From Reticulascus tulasneorum (lineage: Eukaryota; Ascomycota; Sordariomycetes; Glomerellales; Reticulascaceae): a DNA stretch of 64,000 bases. A program made the translations under genes and the position numbers. The notes beneath the pieces are model-generated. The model was not told where the DNA came from. It ran no database searches and was given only the letters and a program-made list of their open reading frames with translations. The stretch spans positions 1,178,001 to 1,242,000 of the forward strand of contig LSAX01000008.1 of assembly GCA_001557505.1 (NCBI GenBank). The letters run 5' to 3'. Of the stretch, positions 34,301-46,288 are shown piece by piece (the stretch's first letter is position 1; each line of letters begins with the position of its first letter).

Positions 34301-35099
34301 GAACATCCGAGATCCGACGGTGGGGCGACTTTTCCATGCCATCGCTCTGGGCGACGCGCGTTTAGAATTCGTGAGGTATTTCCGATATAGTCAAGGCATT
34401 AGAGAATCGACGGAGGTCGAGATGGAACTCGTCTTCCTCCTCGGCAGGGACCGCAACAACATGAACGATGCCCTCATGCAATCGGCCAATCATCCTTTCG
34501 CCGTCATCCATGTCCACTTCTCCGCGGGGTATTCCAGCAGACCAGGCACGACGGGCCTAGGCATCGCGTCCATCAACATCGCCCACGCGACCCACATCTC
34601 GCGGGGGGGCAGGGCCTTGCGCTACTCCAACGGTGTGTCCATCGATGACGGCGCCTGGGAAGTAAGGGGCCGCGGCCAGGTACGCGAGGTCTTCAGCTGC
34701 AACGCGGACCGGCCCGTCAACAATCCGACCAACGGCAACACGCGCCACTTCCGATTTGGCGCCGCCAACCAGCAAGCCCGCTTGGCCACACTGGCGGAAA
34801 CACAGATCCGCTACCGCCAGCTCGGCAGATTCTTCGAATTCCTCAACGAACGTAACCTACTGCACAGTGAACATGCGGCTATGCTAGTCCGCGATAGCAA
34901 TGGCGTGCCCGTAACGCCGCAGCGCTACGTCACCGATGCGAATTCGCGGTGGGTGCGGACCACGAGGACCCGCAGCGGCTACGAACTGAATACCAGCCCT
35001 GTCACCTTCAGTAATGGTCAGGTTCTGCCATATAACCCATCGCGGCAGAATGGCGGCGATATCTGGGAGCCTAATAACGGTTACGCGAGGAGGAACTAA
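31323..35099 (+). CDS. GH18 chitinase, subgroup C-like, with CBM18 and cysteine-rich C-terminal half
   Basis: Five exons (31323-31473, 31570-31701, 31782-32097, 32167-32299, 32388-35099) give 1147 aa. A signal peptide (to about residue 20) leads into hevein-type cysteine motifs (KFCAEGCCGLEGIC; CCSKFGFCGATEEFCG), a CBM18-like chitin-binding region. The GH18 barrel spans about 107-460: SIGGW, and the catalytic FDGVDIDWE (DxxDxDxE, Glu 244, rebuilt at the exon 4 end), then MTYDIHGTWD and MVWAASLDD. It hydrolyses beta-1,4-GlcNAc polymers and should be secreted or wall-bound. Four repeated cysteine modules follow (CTWTGC..CC, CTPGCQKGE..CC, CTWTNC..CC, CTPGCPAG..CC), then a 400-residue region without recognised domain. 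Length and layout match killer-toxin-like subgroup C chitinases, which are often next to LysM genes, as here. Confidence 0.93.
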
Positions 35100-35985
35100 T
35101 GATCCCGAAGACTTGTAGTATAGGTAGTTTTTAATAATAGACTAGAGCAGTAATCCTTGACCAAATTAAATCCAGTGGTCATGGGGTCCACCTCTCGTTT
35201 TGCTATCGTACACCAGTAGCGTTTATTTTTCCACCCTCCTCTATTCTACCTTTTCTTTATTTAAAAATTTTTTTACACATACCATGATATGACTAACTAG
35301 AGTAGTAGTATACAAGCTCTAGTTTTTTTTAGACTTATTTAGGCTACGAGCAGAGTAAAGGACGGAATTATTATAAAACCTCACTCCTGTCTCCTGCAGG
35401 AAGCCCTCAATCAGCAGTTCTGACATCACCTGTCATCAAGCTTCATCGGCGCTCGGGTATTTAGCATTCGTTAAAACTGTGCGGATACAAATTAACCTGA
35501 TCAGGGCTACTCGCGTATCATACCACCAGTAACGGACAGGCCCTTTCCTGAAGCTCCAAACAAGAGACATCGCTACGGTCAATCGGGTGTGTGTGTTTGG
35601 TTGTGGGTGCTTAATCCGGGGGGGGAAGGGTGGTTCCTTTTCCTTTGGGCGTATGTGTCCAATCCAGATCTGTGCCAATATTCATGTTATTTAGATTCAG
35701 CAAGGCTTTCAAACAGTCTAATACCTTTACCCAGGTTTCGTGGCGTAGTTATTGTGCAGCCAACAAACCGATCACAAGCGGTAAAACCATCAATAAACTA
35801 CCTTATCATTCACTTGCCCTTTACGAACTCCGACGTTCTAGTACCATACTCGTTTGAACAGCCATATCCTGCAAACGCCATCGCTGTGCAACACTCTGAA
35901 ATACAGACCAAGATAAGAAGCAACGATTTTGCCTCACCTCAATGGGGCCCGCGTCTGGGAAGCTCGTCTGACCTCTGCGGACAGC
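35100..35985. other. Convergent intergenic gap
   Basis: This gap between the chitinase (+) and the ACS-family permease (-) is AT-rich at 35220-35345 with T-runs, as expected of 3' processing regions. No gene was recognised. Confidence 0.4.
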
Positions 35986-38170
35986 TCAGGATGCGAACCT
36001 GAAATCTAACCGTTTATTCCCAGCCTCCTTAGTAGTCGCAAGATACTTGAATCGCTCGTCGTCCGACATTTTGTCCCATTTCTCCTCGCGGTACTTGTTG
36101 CGGAGAACATAGTACGCCTTAGTAAGACCATAAAGGCAGATGTTCAGGCAGACAACACCCAGAAGCACCGAGTTTCCTTTTGTATACCTTGGCGCATCGT
36201 CTTCCTGGTAAATATTTGCGGCAACAATGCCGCCGCTGGAGAGTTGTCAGCTACGACTCTTTCATGTAATTGGAATCGGACTTACGCTTGGACACACATG
36301 TTGTACATAGCTGCACCTACTGTGCGGCTTCGTACAGTATTCGAGTTACGGGATGCCCAGCCCACTTGAATAGGATGGGCTACGACGCTTCCATGTTAGC
36401 ACTTTGCATACTCGTGATCCGCCAGCCAATGTGCCATCTTAGAGGAAATTCCCACTAACCGTAAGGGTTCCCGAGAAACAATGTCATCACAAACCAGACT
36501 GTCCATTTAGACACGGCAGTGGTATCGGTGAATCGCAACCATAGAAGAAAGGGGATCGACCAAAACTGAGGCGTCGACGCAACCAGCGCCAGCTGGCCCG
36601 TAAATTCCGAAAGGTATGTGATGATGATCATGTTTCCAACTATAAGTTATAAGTAATCGCCCATGAGTTATAAACAGCTACTCTTAGACTCACTATGGAT
36701 GAGCTGTGATGGGATGACGAGAAGGTTCGTCTGAAATGTTGTGAAGCCTAGGCCTTTTAGAGAGAGAGTAAGATAGATGTTGGGTGTCGCAAATGGGATA
36801 TGATTAGTCAATCCAATCAGATAAATAGGCCATAGATCGTAGTCGAGCAGACTTTTCCACAGCATTTTCAAAGTTATGCCTTCACGGTTATGCATCCCTC
36901 CTTTGGACGGGTCATCTCGAATTGTCCGGTTGACAATGATCATCTCCTCGCTGTTCGGGCATCAGTAAGTTGAGAGTGTCCCACACACGTTCATCACTAA
37001 CCGTGGAGTGAACCAGCCCTTCTTGCCTCTAAACCAGCTGGCTGTCTGTGTAGGGCCGGCAGGCATAAGACCAAATGAGAGCACGCCGAAAATCAGTGTG
37101 ACCAGTCCCTGTCATGGCATCAATATGAAAATCCATGATACTGAAATACCCCTCAGGAAGTGACTCACTTCAACAAGGAACAACCACCTCCACCCGGAAT
37201 AGCCAAGTACGCCCCTCATATGAAGCAAGGCAAACGCAGACATTGCGGCAAAAATGTCGGCGAAGACCATCGCTGTCCAGAAGAAACCAAGACGGATGGA
37301 CAATTCATGATGCTTGTAGAAGTATGAGAGGTATAATACCACGTCAGGGATGAAGCCGCCTTGTAAGATGCCCAGCAGGCAGCGACATGCCAGGAAGGAT
37401 GCTTTGTCGTGTAGAAAAAATTGACTTGACGCAACAATTGACCAGAGCACCATCTGCATTGGTATCCACCTATCAGGCCCCATCCATTTGCTCACCAACT
37501 GTGAGGGCACTTCTGCGCAAAGGAACGAGAAGCTGAAGAGTGAGTTCCCAAGGTTGTAGTCTGCGACGGAACAGTCAGTATACCTCGAGATCAGGTGTGT
37601 TGGCATCTGCACGCACCATTCGTCGTCAGGCCGAGCTCAGGAAGCAAATTGTCCGTCACGGCCTGTCGTATGTTTGCACGATCCATCTCCAAGGCACAGA
37701 ACATGAGACAGGTCCAGAGCATGATTTTGAGGTCGATTTTCCGCACCAAAAGGCGTTCCTCTGCCCAAGTCCATCTTGCCTTGGGATCAAAGCGGTGAAG
37801 ATTTTCCCTGGGATCTTTGTCAGAGTGATGTTCATCTGCCTGGGAGGAGCCTGGACACGACAGACCAGTCGGGAAGTGGCTGGTACTGCTCAGCCAGATC
37901 CGGGTTGTCATAGACGCTGGGCTGACAAGCGTTAGTGTTTGACCAGCGCTTGCCGGAACATGTGCTTCATGGTACCTGGGTTGCGATAGCATCCGAGTCG
38001 TTGTCCTTGGTTTTGGAAAACCAAAACCGTCGCCTCACCTCAGGCTCGCCAAGGTCGGCCTGTGGGCCGATGAGGGCGGTAGTGACATCTGCATCCTCCT
38101 TGCTGATGTCCGAGCCGGCATCCGACAGTGCGTCGGAATCCTGTGGCTTGAACTCGACGAGGCTAGCCAT
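35986..38170 (-). CDS. MFS permease, anion:cation symporter (Dal5-like) family
   Basis: Nine exons (38170-37976, 37921-37866, 37807-37617, 37560-37169, 37108-37002, 36950-36694, 36639-36460, 36379-36286, 36235-35986) splice into one frame of 573 aa. The introns are 50-80 bases. Intron 2 uses a GTCTGT donor, but the branch-like CTCTGAC and CCCAG acceptor support it. The spliced motif [20 protein letters not shown] precedes helix 1, and [31 protein letters not shown] and [10 protein letters not shown] are typical ACS/Dal5 signatures. The N-terminal 60 residues are a soluble Asp/Ser-rich tail. Twelve helices are expected, plasma-membrane location, importing an organic anion or vitamin; the substrate is unknown. 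It is only distantly similar to the other permease in this window. Confidence 0.9.
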
Positions 38171-40925
38171 TGGGTAGTCAGCACGAAGAAACGATCTTGT
38201 TTCTGATGGGAGGACGACAGTCGCGCCATAAGCATGGCGAGGGGAGATGACACGAACCTTATAACAGCATTACCACTTTCTGCCGCCATCGACCCCCAAT
38301 CCCTCTCCCCGCTTCGCGGGTCGGAGCTCATGACAACGGTCTCTGTAAGGCGTGATGGAGCATAGCCATAGGGAGTGCATCCACCACTTCAGCCAGATGA
38401 CACAGGGTCATGAGCCAATGGCCGCTCTGGGATGGCCTCCAAAGCTTAAGGTGCAGAAGGCAGGCGGGCGCGGAACGGTGGGATATTTATGACGCGAATG
38501 CGACTTAGGGTTAGTCCGCAAAGCACATATACTTGTTAATCGTGTGCTTTCTGAAACCCGTTTGCTAGCAGAGGCGCGAAATGTGGTGGGATGAGATGAT
38601 GTGCTTTTAGGACAGATAACGTGTTTTATGCACCGGGGTTAGCGGGTTAAATTGCGGTCAATGAGCAGCCCGCTGGCTGGCTGGCGGGCGACTATGAGCC
38701 AAATGGTTGGCGCATCAGTTCGACTCTGTGCCACACTCACCGACCCACTGAGCAGGACCACCATACGTGGTCTGGCACCGTGGACCGCTATAAATACGAG
38801 GCTTTAAGTGTCATAGCCACTGCAAACTGGGTGGGATTGTCCCGACAGGGAAGCGCCACTGAGTCTTGCAGTGGATTTCATTCGCTCCAATTCCTAGCAA
38901 GTCTACATTGCTGAAGCTAATCAACTGGCAAAGGGGCAAAAAGGCACTGCCCAGCTCCTACCAAGGCAAACAGACCTCTCTCCAAACCTATCTTCTATCT
39001 GCCATGTCTTATGATTACTGGCGGTCATGATCATCGCCCAAAGTCGGCCTTTGTAATCATCCTGAATGTTTCTGCTGATGCGGGAGTGGGGGCTGCTGGC
39101 TAGTCTAGTGTCTGATGATCATTCTGCTCTCACATTGCGCCATCGAGTGACCTGTGACGGGCCTCTTCTTGGATTGGCCCAAATGATATTGCGAGATCAA
39201 GGCGCCGCTTGATACATGAAACACAACAGCTTTGCTGCGACACAAAAAGGATGATGCGATACATGTATGCTTGGTCCGCAAAGTACGAAGCACTCGTGCC
39301 TTTTGCACGTGCGAGACATGCAGTCCAAGGCCAAAGATGACTGTGGCCACGAAATGCAGTATTCGAAATCACACCAGCCGTGGTCGGGGGTTGGTGAGTG
39401 GAGGGTGTCACAATTCCATTCCCAATACAGCCACACCACCCACCACCAAGTGCAGCTCAGGTTCAGCCTTATCTGATACATGATAGCGAATGGATCTGCT
39501 GTGGGTGCCGCATCGTAACAACAAGGAGCAAGCCAATCATGTTAGCATCTTGGATTGGATGTCAACCGTCCGACTGTGTGCACAGCTATGCAAGGGAGGA
39601 CCGTACCTTGTTCTAAGGTACGTCACAGAACCTAAAGCCACGATAAGCAAGGCCTGCCTCTGAACCAGCCAATCATCCGATCGAAATGCCCATCTTCACA
39701 CAAATAACTACCCACTCGGAGCCTCTCGACATTTGAGGCAAGATTCTTACCTCCTCACGCCAATCCGTTGATGCACTCGCCCTCGTCATGAAACTCGATT
39801 ACTGGAACTGCATAGACCTTCAGCATTCTCAGCCTTCCCATTATATCCAAAGTCTCTCGTGTAAACTCGCAAAGTTCCCATTTTCGATTTTAGTCTACAA
39901 CTGCAGTGCTTCTGTCAGGTTGCACAAATAGATCATGGTATATCATACCCGCATACTTTCCCTGAGTCTCGTTCCGACCAAAATCAGGTATACTATCACC
40001 ATAAACATATCTGTTCTGATGCAATCGGTTTCTTTCAGGACCGCTTCTCTGCTGTGAGAGCCGATCATTTTTCCCGCCGCTTCAACTTCCGGCCGACATC
40101 ATTGCCGTTCGCTCCAGTAACCCCAACCTCCGCCGCATGATCTGGCACATGTTGGACTCGCTTTGTTCCTGAAATGAAATTGCCGTCCCTTCCGCAATTT
40201 CTCATGCTCCTAACTGAACTGTACAATATGACCTGGCTGGTACCTATGGTACGGATGAGGCGATGCATGCAAAGTCGTCAGATCACCGTGATTGCCCGCC
40301 CAGCATCGACGAATACGATGCATGTTTGGCATCAATCACTCGCAAACTCACCGCCTCTAGTCTCGCATGCATTCACGCCGTCGCGATATTTACGCGTTCC
40401 CTCATCGACGAGGGATGTTGGTGCGATCACCATCGTGTTGGACTGCGCCCCGCATCCCGAATCAACTGTGGTCTGACCCACTTTAGGCAGGAAATTGTCG
40501 CCAAGATTGCTATTGACCTCGACTTATCACACTATCTTGCGTAACTGCTCACTATTGCTGTGCAGAGACGAAAGAACATTTGAACCGATGCTGGGGTGTT
40601 GGTTCTGGCTTCACGCTTGTGCTGCCTAATGGTGTTACAACTCGTGTGATGGATGTTGCTAATCTACGGGTACCCGGCATGGCTACGAGTCTGTGACCCA
40701 CTATCTGCCTAGACGACCTCACCAACATCTCATCCCAGCCCCTGGATATCGAGCTTAGGATATCGTAGATGGAAAAGTTGCAAATCTTTATAAAGCACCG
40801 GGCATACATCCCATATCCAAATCCATAATATCTAGCATCTCACACCTTCATCCTGATATTCGGCTCTCCAAGCTATTTCACCCGCACCTTGTCACCATAG
40901 TCTTGACTTTTCTTGCCTGACCTCC
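38171..40925. other. Long gene-poor stretch
   Basis: No gene was recognised over 2.75 kb. The left end is the promoter of the permease and the right end that of the metalloproteinase. A promoter-like plus-strand segment (CTATAAATA near 38790, CT-rich DNA, then TCTGCCATGTC near 39000) is followed by a frame of only eight codons, so I could not build a gene from it. Confidence 0.35.
40789..40795 (+). promoter_or_regulatory. TATA element of the metalloproteinase gene
   Basis: TATAAAG lies 131 bases before the ATG at 40926, in the right orientation and at a usual distance for a fungal core promoter. Confidence 0.5.
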
Positions 40926-43382
40926 ATGCTCCACAAGAACCCTTCGAACATGTTTGTCCTCGAAAACATCCGAGATGGAGAGAATGTGTATCAGCGATGT
41001 CTGCTAATCTCGGGACGATGCACCGCATCGGAAGGGGACAGCCATGTTGAGGTGACGACTACGAATGATGTCGAAACCGTCATCTTCCCCAGCCAGACTT
41101 GGCCAATGTGTCAGGGTTGGTTCAAGGTTCTCGTGATCCTATCTCCTGGTCCTAACAAGGTTTCTATCACCTCTGGTCTTAATAAAATGCATTTCATTCA
41201 GGTATTTCCATCCCTCATACGGCTGCATTATGCCGAGCGCGGACTATGGCCGTTAACATGTATCAGATTCGCCTCCAGTACACACCTCTGTTGCAGAATC
41301 CCCCCCTCCACCTTGCTATCATGGTTGCGCGAGACTCTCCTCTGTTAATTGATTGCCCACCTCGCAAATTCGGTGCTTTATCCAGCGCCCACAGCGGCTT
41401 GGATGCTGCGATCGCAAAGTTCCGTACCACCGCATACATGTGGCAAGCCCTGACTGCCGAGGAATTCCGGTTCGTTGGTCTTGGTCGACGGTCTTTTCGC
41501 CTCGAAGAAGAATGGGCGGCCGACACCTTGAGCCGCTCCTTCGGTAACGATGAGTCTACGGGGCTGGCAATGCAATCGACTGCCAAGGTCCATTTGATTC
41601 GCACCGACAAGACCGTTGCCGAGCTTCGCGACGCCCAGGTGGCACAGCAGAACGAAAATGGAACTAGGAGGAACGAGCTGCATCAAATCTTCAGCGACGC
41701 GCTCAAGAAACATGGCGGACCGTTTGTATCCGAAGCACATCCCGTCGTTGCTGGCTTGATTCTCGACTCCCACTATGACTCGAAACAAGACCTAATTCTG
41801 GGACACGCCGCACTTGGATCGCACAATTCCAACGGACTCTCGCTCGGGATGTTCGGCAGCCATTTGACTTATTCCTGGCCTCGCTTCATGGAAGAGATCC
41901 CGGACTGCCTTTTGGACGTCACCCGCCCCGGCGACACTGTCGGGAATGATAATAAAGAGTGCTGGTCCATGTGGGAAGCTTGTTCTGTTGGTCAGGGCGC
42001 TTTTTTGCATGAGGTTGGGCACGCATTCTCCGCACCTCATACAACTGGAATTATGGCCAGAGGTTACTCGAAGGACTGGCCCAAGTGCTTTCTAGCGAAT
42101 ACGGCATGCTCGAGCCAGGCAAGAATTGCAAGCATTGGCCCCGTTACCAAGGAGACACCAAACGACTGCCACTGGGATATCCGTGACCTGCTCCGCTTCC
42201 TTAATCTTCCTCATTTCGGGCAACCATCCGACCGATCTACTTCCTCCGAGCCCACAAAAGTGGACCTCGAGGATGACGAGGACTTCACGAGCGTGAACAT
42301 TACATCCGAAGGGGGCATTGCTCAAGTTCTGCTCAACGGGAAGCTTCAGGAGACACCGACTCTGAACGAACCCGCGAAATGTATCAAGTATACGATGGAA
42401 GAGCTCGAATCGAAGCACGAAGCCGAAGAATCGCTGAGCCTTGAAGTCCTCGCCATGAACGGCAAGCACCACACGATTGACCTGTGGAAGTTCATCTCCA
42501 GCAAGAGCTACATCCGCGTGCCTGGGACATCTGTCCGACTTCAGAAGAAAAGCGCCAGCAATGGGGTTGGTGACAATGACTGGACGTGGGCTGTCATGCT
42601 AAAGAAACGAAGCCGCGATGGAACCATGATTTCCGCGTCCAAAGTTGATCTGAGAGTCGGCTGCGGCCTCGATGGAGCCGAGGTGTACTATAAGGACGGA
42701 ACCAAGATACCCTGTGGTCCGCGGGGCAAGCACGGAAGAGATCCGGGGATGGGCGGGCATCAATCCAGAAAGCTTGCTATTCCGAAAGGGGTTGACATTG
42801 TGAAAGTTTCTGTGAATAGAGGCTGTGGCAACGGCAGCCTTCAAGGCCTAAGGATGTGGCTATCAAACGGGAATGCGATGGGGGCATTGAACAAGGGGTG
42901 GGGAAGCAATGATATCGTGGAGACTCTGGGTAAGTTGGCTGTGTCCGACGTTTTTCTAACCTTTCCCCTTTACTAGCGTGAGACTGTTGCTTGGATCGTT
43001 CACTAACTGGATGCAGTCCCCGGCGAAAACCAGAAGATCATCGGATTTCACGGTGCCAGCTACACTCATGGAATGTGCGTTGAGTTTGGCATTGTGACCG
43101 CTCCAACAAGCGTGGAACTGCCTGATTCCGTTTACGACTTGCCTGAACTGCAAAACACCCCCGAGGCGGGTTCTGGAGGAGCTAGTAAAAAACGAACCGC
43201 TGTACGTACCTGGTCTTCTGTGCTGTTTTCTTTACTTGATTAGTCAAGCAATTAACATGTTTTCGCAGAAACACGACGGCGACTCTGACGAGGAGGATAT
43301 GGACGAGAGCGACGACGAGGGCGAAACTAGCGAGGACGAGGACGATGGTTACGACTACGAAGTAGGTGACCACGACGAGTAG
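40926..43382 (+). CDS. Zinc metalloproteinase (YIL108W/PF12044 type) with jacalin-like domain and acidic tail
   Basis: Four exons (40926-41201, 41267-42929, 43017-43201, 43269-43382; introns 65, 87 and 67 bases) give 745 aa. The zinc site HEVGHAFSAPH (HExxHxxxxxH) lies at about residues 340-350, followed by GIMARGYSKDWP. The frame around it matches the fungal putative peptidase family of yeast YIL108W and fission yeast C607.06c. The last quarter (about 555-690) has the spacing of a jacalin-like lectin fold (GLDGAEVYYKDGT, then GENQKIIGFHGASY rebuilt by splicing). The C-terminus (about 710-745) is almost entirely Asp/Glu (DEEDMDESDDEGE). No signal peptide is present, so it is likely intracellular. 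The biological substrate of this family is not known to me. Confidence 0.88.
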
Positions 43383-43815
43383 GACCATAACAGGATGCTA
43401 TGGAGGCGACGGCCTGTCCTGGACTCATATTGATTCGAACTGACTATAAATTTTGCGAAACCTCGTCTCTCTCTTGTCTGTTTCAGAACACTTCTATGTC
43501 TCAATTGGTGGGGGGGGGTTTCACCTGGAGAAACACCACAGCAGGAACTGACCGCTCAGTATCCAGTTTGAATTAGCCGAAGTAACATGCAGGATGGATC
43601 GTCGCTTGTTTGAATGATTGGCTTTATATTTCCTTTGAAACCATATTATGTACTGTTTTCATCCTGGGCATATTCAATACTATCACGCCACTTCTGGGTG
43701 CAATCTGCCTTGCCTCATATGTAACGTGGCTCAAATCTTTTTTAATGCGGGTTGCTCTTCAGCGTAACCCCTCTCTTTCCCAACTAGCGGACATGAATTG
43801 TGAACGTAACCAAGT
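43383..43815. other. Convergent intergenic gap
   Basis: This gap separates the metalloproteinase (+) and hydrolase (-) 3' ends. A run of nine G occurs at 43510-43518. No gene was seen. Confidence 0.4.
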
Positions 43816-45534
43816 CTACCACTCCCAGTCCCTAGCTAGCTCAGCCTGTGCAAGATGGATCCGCTGGTCTTGCGGATCATCAAAGGGTCTGAATGCTACC
43901 ACCTTTCCGTCCTCCTCCGGCTCGATAAAGTAAGGCGAATCCACCTCGCACTTGGCGTAGTTGGCAGGCAACTTGCCCTCGTATAAAAACTCACGCACGT
44001 GCTTGGCGACACACAGAGATGTCACCGCAATAGAACAGTGGCCGTATCCGAGGACCTCCACGATCCGGGAATCCACGTAAGCATCATTGGCAGAGCGAGC
44101 GGATACCAGTGGGCAGACAGGATCGTACGTTGTCGAGAGGATGAGGAGCGGGTGTAAAGTCTTGACGCCTTTGCGTGGCACATAGTTATGTGTCCTCGGG
44201 ATGGTCCATTGCTGCTTGGCGTAATAGCCGTGACTGTTCGACGAACCAAAGAGGCTATGGTTGAAAGCAGGGAGAATCTTTTCAAGCAGCGACTCTCTAT
44301 CCTGTGGCCAATACTCGGGCCCCGAAACGCCATCGTTGGTGAATATTACAGGATTTGCCTCTGCGGCCACACCAAACGCTTCGCCGATTCCGTATGCCAG
44401 AAATGCTTCCGTCGCGTTACCTTGCAACAGCTTTGTGAGGCGTTCGGCGAGGAGGTACCAATCTTTGGGTTTATATAACGCCGGGAAGATCCCATTATAC
44501 CAGAGTTTCTTGTGGTCGATCAAGCCGTGAAGAGTACTGTTGACGTAGCAGCTGATGGGCTGCTTCTGCAGTGCATCGGCGAAGGAGAGAACCGTGTCCC
44601 ATAGTTCTTCCTTGGAGTCGGCTATCGAAGAAAGACTGCAGTTCTTACCTGCCTTGACGCATTCGTCAAAGAACCCTCTGAATACATTGTCTGTGTCATC
44701 CAGGTACTCGACGTCGAGAGGTTTTCCGTACCAGTGAAACTGGTTTGCCACACCATCGATGATGACGCGCTTTGAGCGCTCGGGGAAAAGACCAGCATAG
44801 GTCTGGCCTAGGATGGTGCCGTAGCTGAAGCCCCAATACACCAAACTCTCCTGCCCCACGGCATCGAGGATGCTATTCATATCGGCGGCTGTCTGCGGCG
44901 TGTTGATGTACTTGCCATGCTCCCCCATCGTGTCGGAACATGCTCTCACGAAGTTTTGAGTCCAAGCATATATGTCAGGGCTATCTTCGATCTCGTGAGT
45001 GTCCCTTACGGCGGACAATGTCCGGCGTGTCTCGGCGTCCGGGTAGCAAGCGGCCTGTGGCCTGGAGGCATTGACTCCACGGGGGTCAAAAGAAAGGAGG
45101 TGAAAGCCTTCACCAACAATGGCGTTGAGAGTCTCAGCACGGCCGTAGAGGAACTTGAGGCCGCTCCCACCCGGGCCGCCCGGGTTTAGGAACAAATTTT
45201 CTGTCGCATTCTTTCCGCGAAAGCGGATCAAGGGGATGCCGAATACTTTGTCGCCCGAATTCACAGCATCGAATTGGTCCATGGGAACATGTATGCTGCT
45301 GCACTCGAACGGACGACCATTGACATCGCCGCACGGTTCCCACTCGATGGACTCGCCGGTATATCTCAGTTTCGCTTCGTTCTGGGACGGTCTATGGCGT
45401 GGAATAATACCCCATTGGAAGATGGCGAGAAGAACTAGCAACGCAGCAATCATGGGCGGGGCGCGCCGCGAGGTGCTACTATGCCGCTGGCGAATTGCCA
45501 CGCGGTCTCCATGCTGCAGCTGCTCTTTTTCCAT
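43816..45534 (-). CDS. Membrane-anchored TAP-like serine hydrolase (alpha/beta, S33 type)
   Basis: Single-exon gene of 572 aa. A basic N-terminal tail and one membrane segment (about 28-45, MIAALLVLLAIFQWGII) suggest a type II anchor or uncleaved signal. The oxyanion loop is NPGGPGGSG (117-125). The nucleophile is Ser237 in GFSYG. The acid is Asp471 in TTYDPVCP and the His is 499 in GYGHCS, within the TAP C-terminal domain. This fits the fungal relatives of bacterial tripeptidyl aminopeptidases and prolyl aminopeptidases; they cleave short N-terminal peptides or related amides outside the cell or in the secretory path. Several N-glycosylation sequons and a likely disulfide set (C68/C78 and others) agree with a lumenal or external catalytic domain. 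Substrate preference is not deducible. Confidence 0.88.
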   Translation of the reverse strand: MEKEQLQHGDRVAIRQRHSSTSRRAPPMIAALLVLLAIFQWGIIPRHRPSQNEAKLRYTGESIEWEPCGDVNGRPFECSSIHVPMDQFDAVNSGDKVFGIPLIRFRGKNATENLFLNPGGPGGSGLKFLYGRAETLNAIVGEGFHLLSFDPRGVNASRPQAACYPDAETRRTLSAVRDTHEIEDSPDIYAWTQNFVRACSDTMGEHGKYINTPQTAADMNSILDAVGQESLVYWGFSYGTILGQTYAGLFPERSKRVIIDGVANQFHWYGKPLDVEYLDDTDNVFRGFFDECVKAGKNCSLSSIADSKEELWDTVLSFADALQKQPISCYVNSTLHGLIDHKKLWYNGIFPALYKPKDWYLLAERLTKLLQGNATEAFLAYGIGEAFGVAAEANPVIFTNDGVSGPEYWPQDRESLLEKILPAFNHSLFGSSNSHGYYAKQQWTIPRTHNYVPRKGVKTLHPLLILSTTYDPVCPLVSARSANDAYVDSRIVEVLGYGHCSIAVTSLCVAKHVREFLYEGKLPANYAKCEVDSPYFIEPEEDGKVVAFRPFDDPQDQRIHLAQAELARDWEW

Positions 45535-46288
45535 GATGTCTTGGAATGTAGGGAGTTAGATCAAATGAGTCCAAGGTTCTCCTCGACGCCAAGGCTGAGG
45601 TCTACCTACTAAGGTCTTGGCCACTTTTTTGTTTGGTAATGCTAGTGAGATAGTGCTGGATCTGAGCTAACTTCGGCTTTACATCCGTAGAGTATGGGGT
45701 AGTTGGGGTATTTTGGGACAGCTAAGAAATGCAGAACGTTTGTTACGGGGACATGTTAAATGAGAAATGTTGGAAGGATTTACCCCGCCTGACTAATCAG
45801 TTTCTTATCCAAATTGTCTCCTTTACAACCCCCCCCCCCCCCCCCCCCCACCTGCCAAATTGGGAGGGATCTTTCGTTATTTGGCCTTGATTTACAGTGA
45901 GTCATCGTCAATTTTTACGCGTTCAACTCGTACCTAAATAACTTATTACCAACCTCATCGCCTCCCAATGCACGTGTCAGGCTTCCGAGGTAGCTCATCA
46001 ATGTATCTAGGAAAGAAAACTCAGCAAGTAGTCTGCGCACCTATACCAGAAGGCATCCTTGATTTTCCTTGAGACGCTTCCGCATGGTGCACTAGGTAAG
46101 CTTGGATGGGGTGCACCACCTACGTAGAAGATGTAACACTACACTTGTAAGAATTTGTCGTTCGACTGCTCAATAGTTGGCCGACAAGCCCAGAGCGGAT
46201 AATCAGAGACCTCTGCGGAGGTTTGTCAGTTTGGGATGCACGAGTGACATCTATTACCCATGTACTCTGTCACCTCGAAATTCTTGTC
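45535..46288. other. Intergenic with poly-C tract
   Basis: This segment is upstream of the hydrolase and downstream of the methyltransferase, both on the minus strand. The only clear feature is a 21-base C run. No gene was recognised. Confidence 0.4.
45829..45849. repeat. Homopolymer of 21 C
   Basis: An uninterrupted run of C (G on the other strand) lies about 300 bases upstream of the hydrolase start. Its true length may vary or be mis-read in sequencing. Confidence 0.9.

Noticed and set aside
33463..34342. Minus-strand frames opposite the chitinase
   Set aside because: These are shadows of the large chitinase exon; the plus-strand frame has the GH18 and cysteine motifs.
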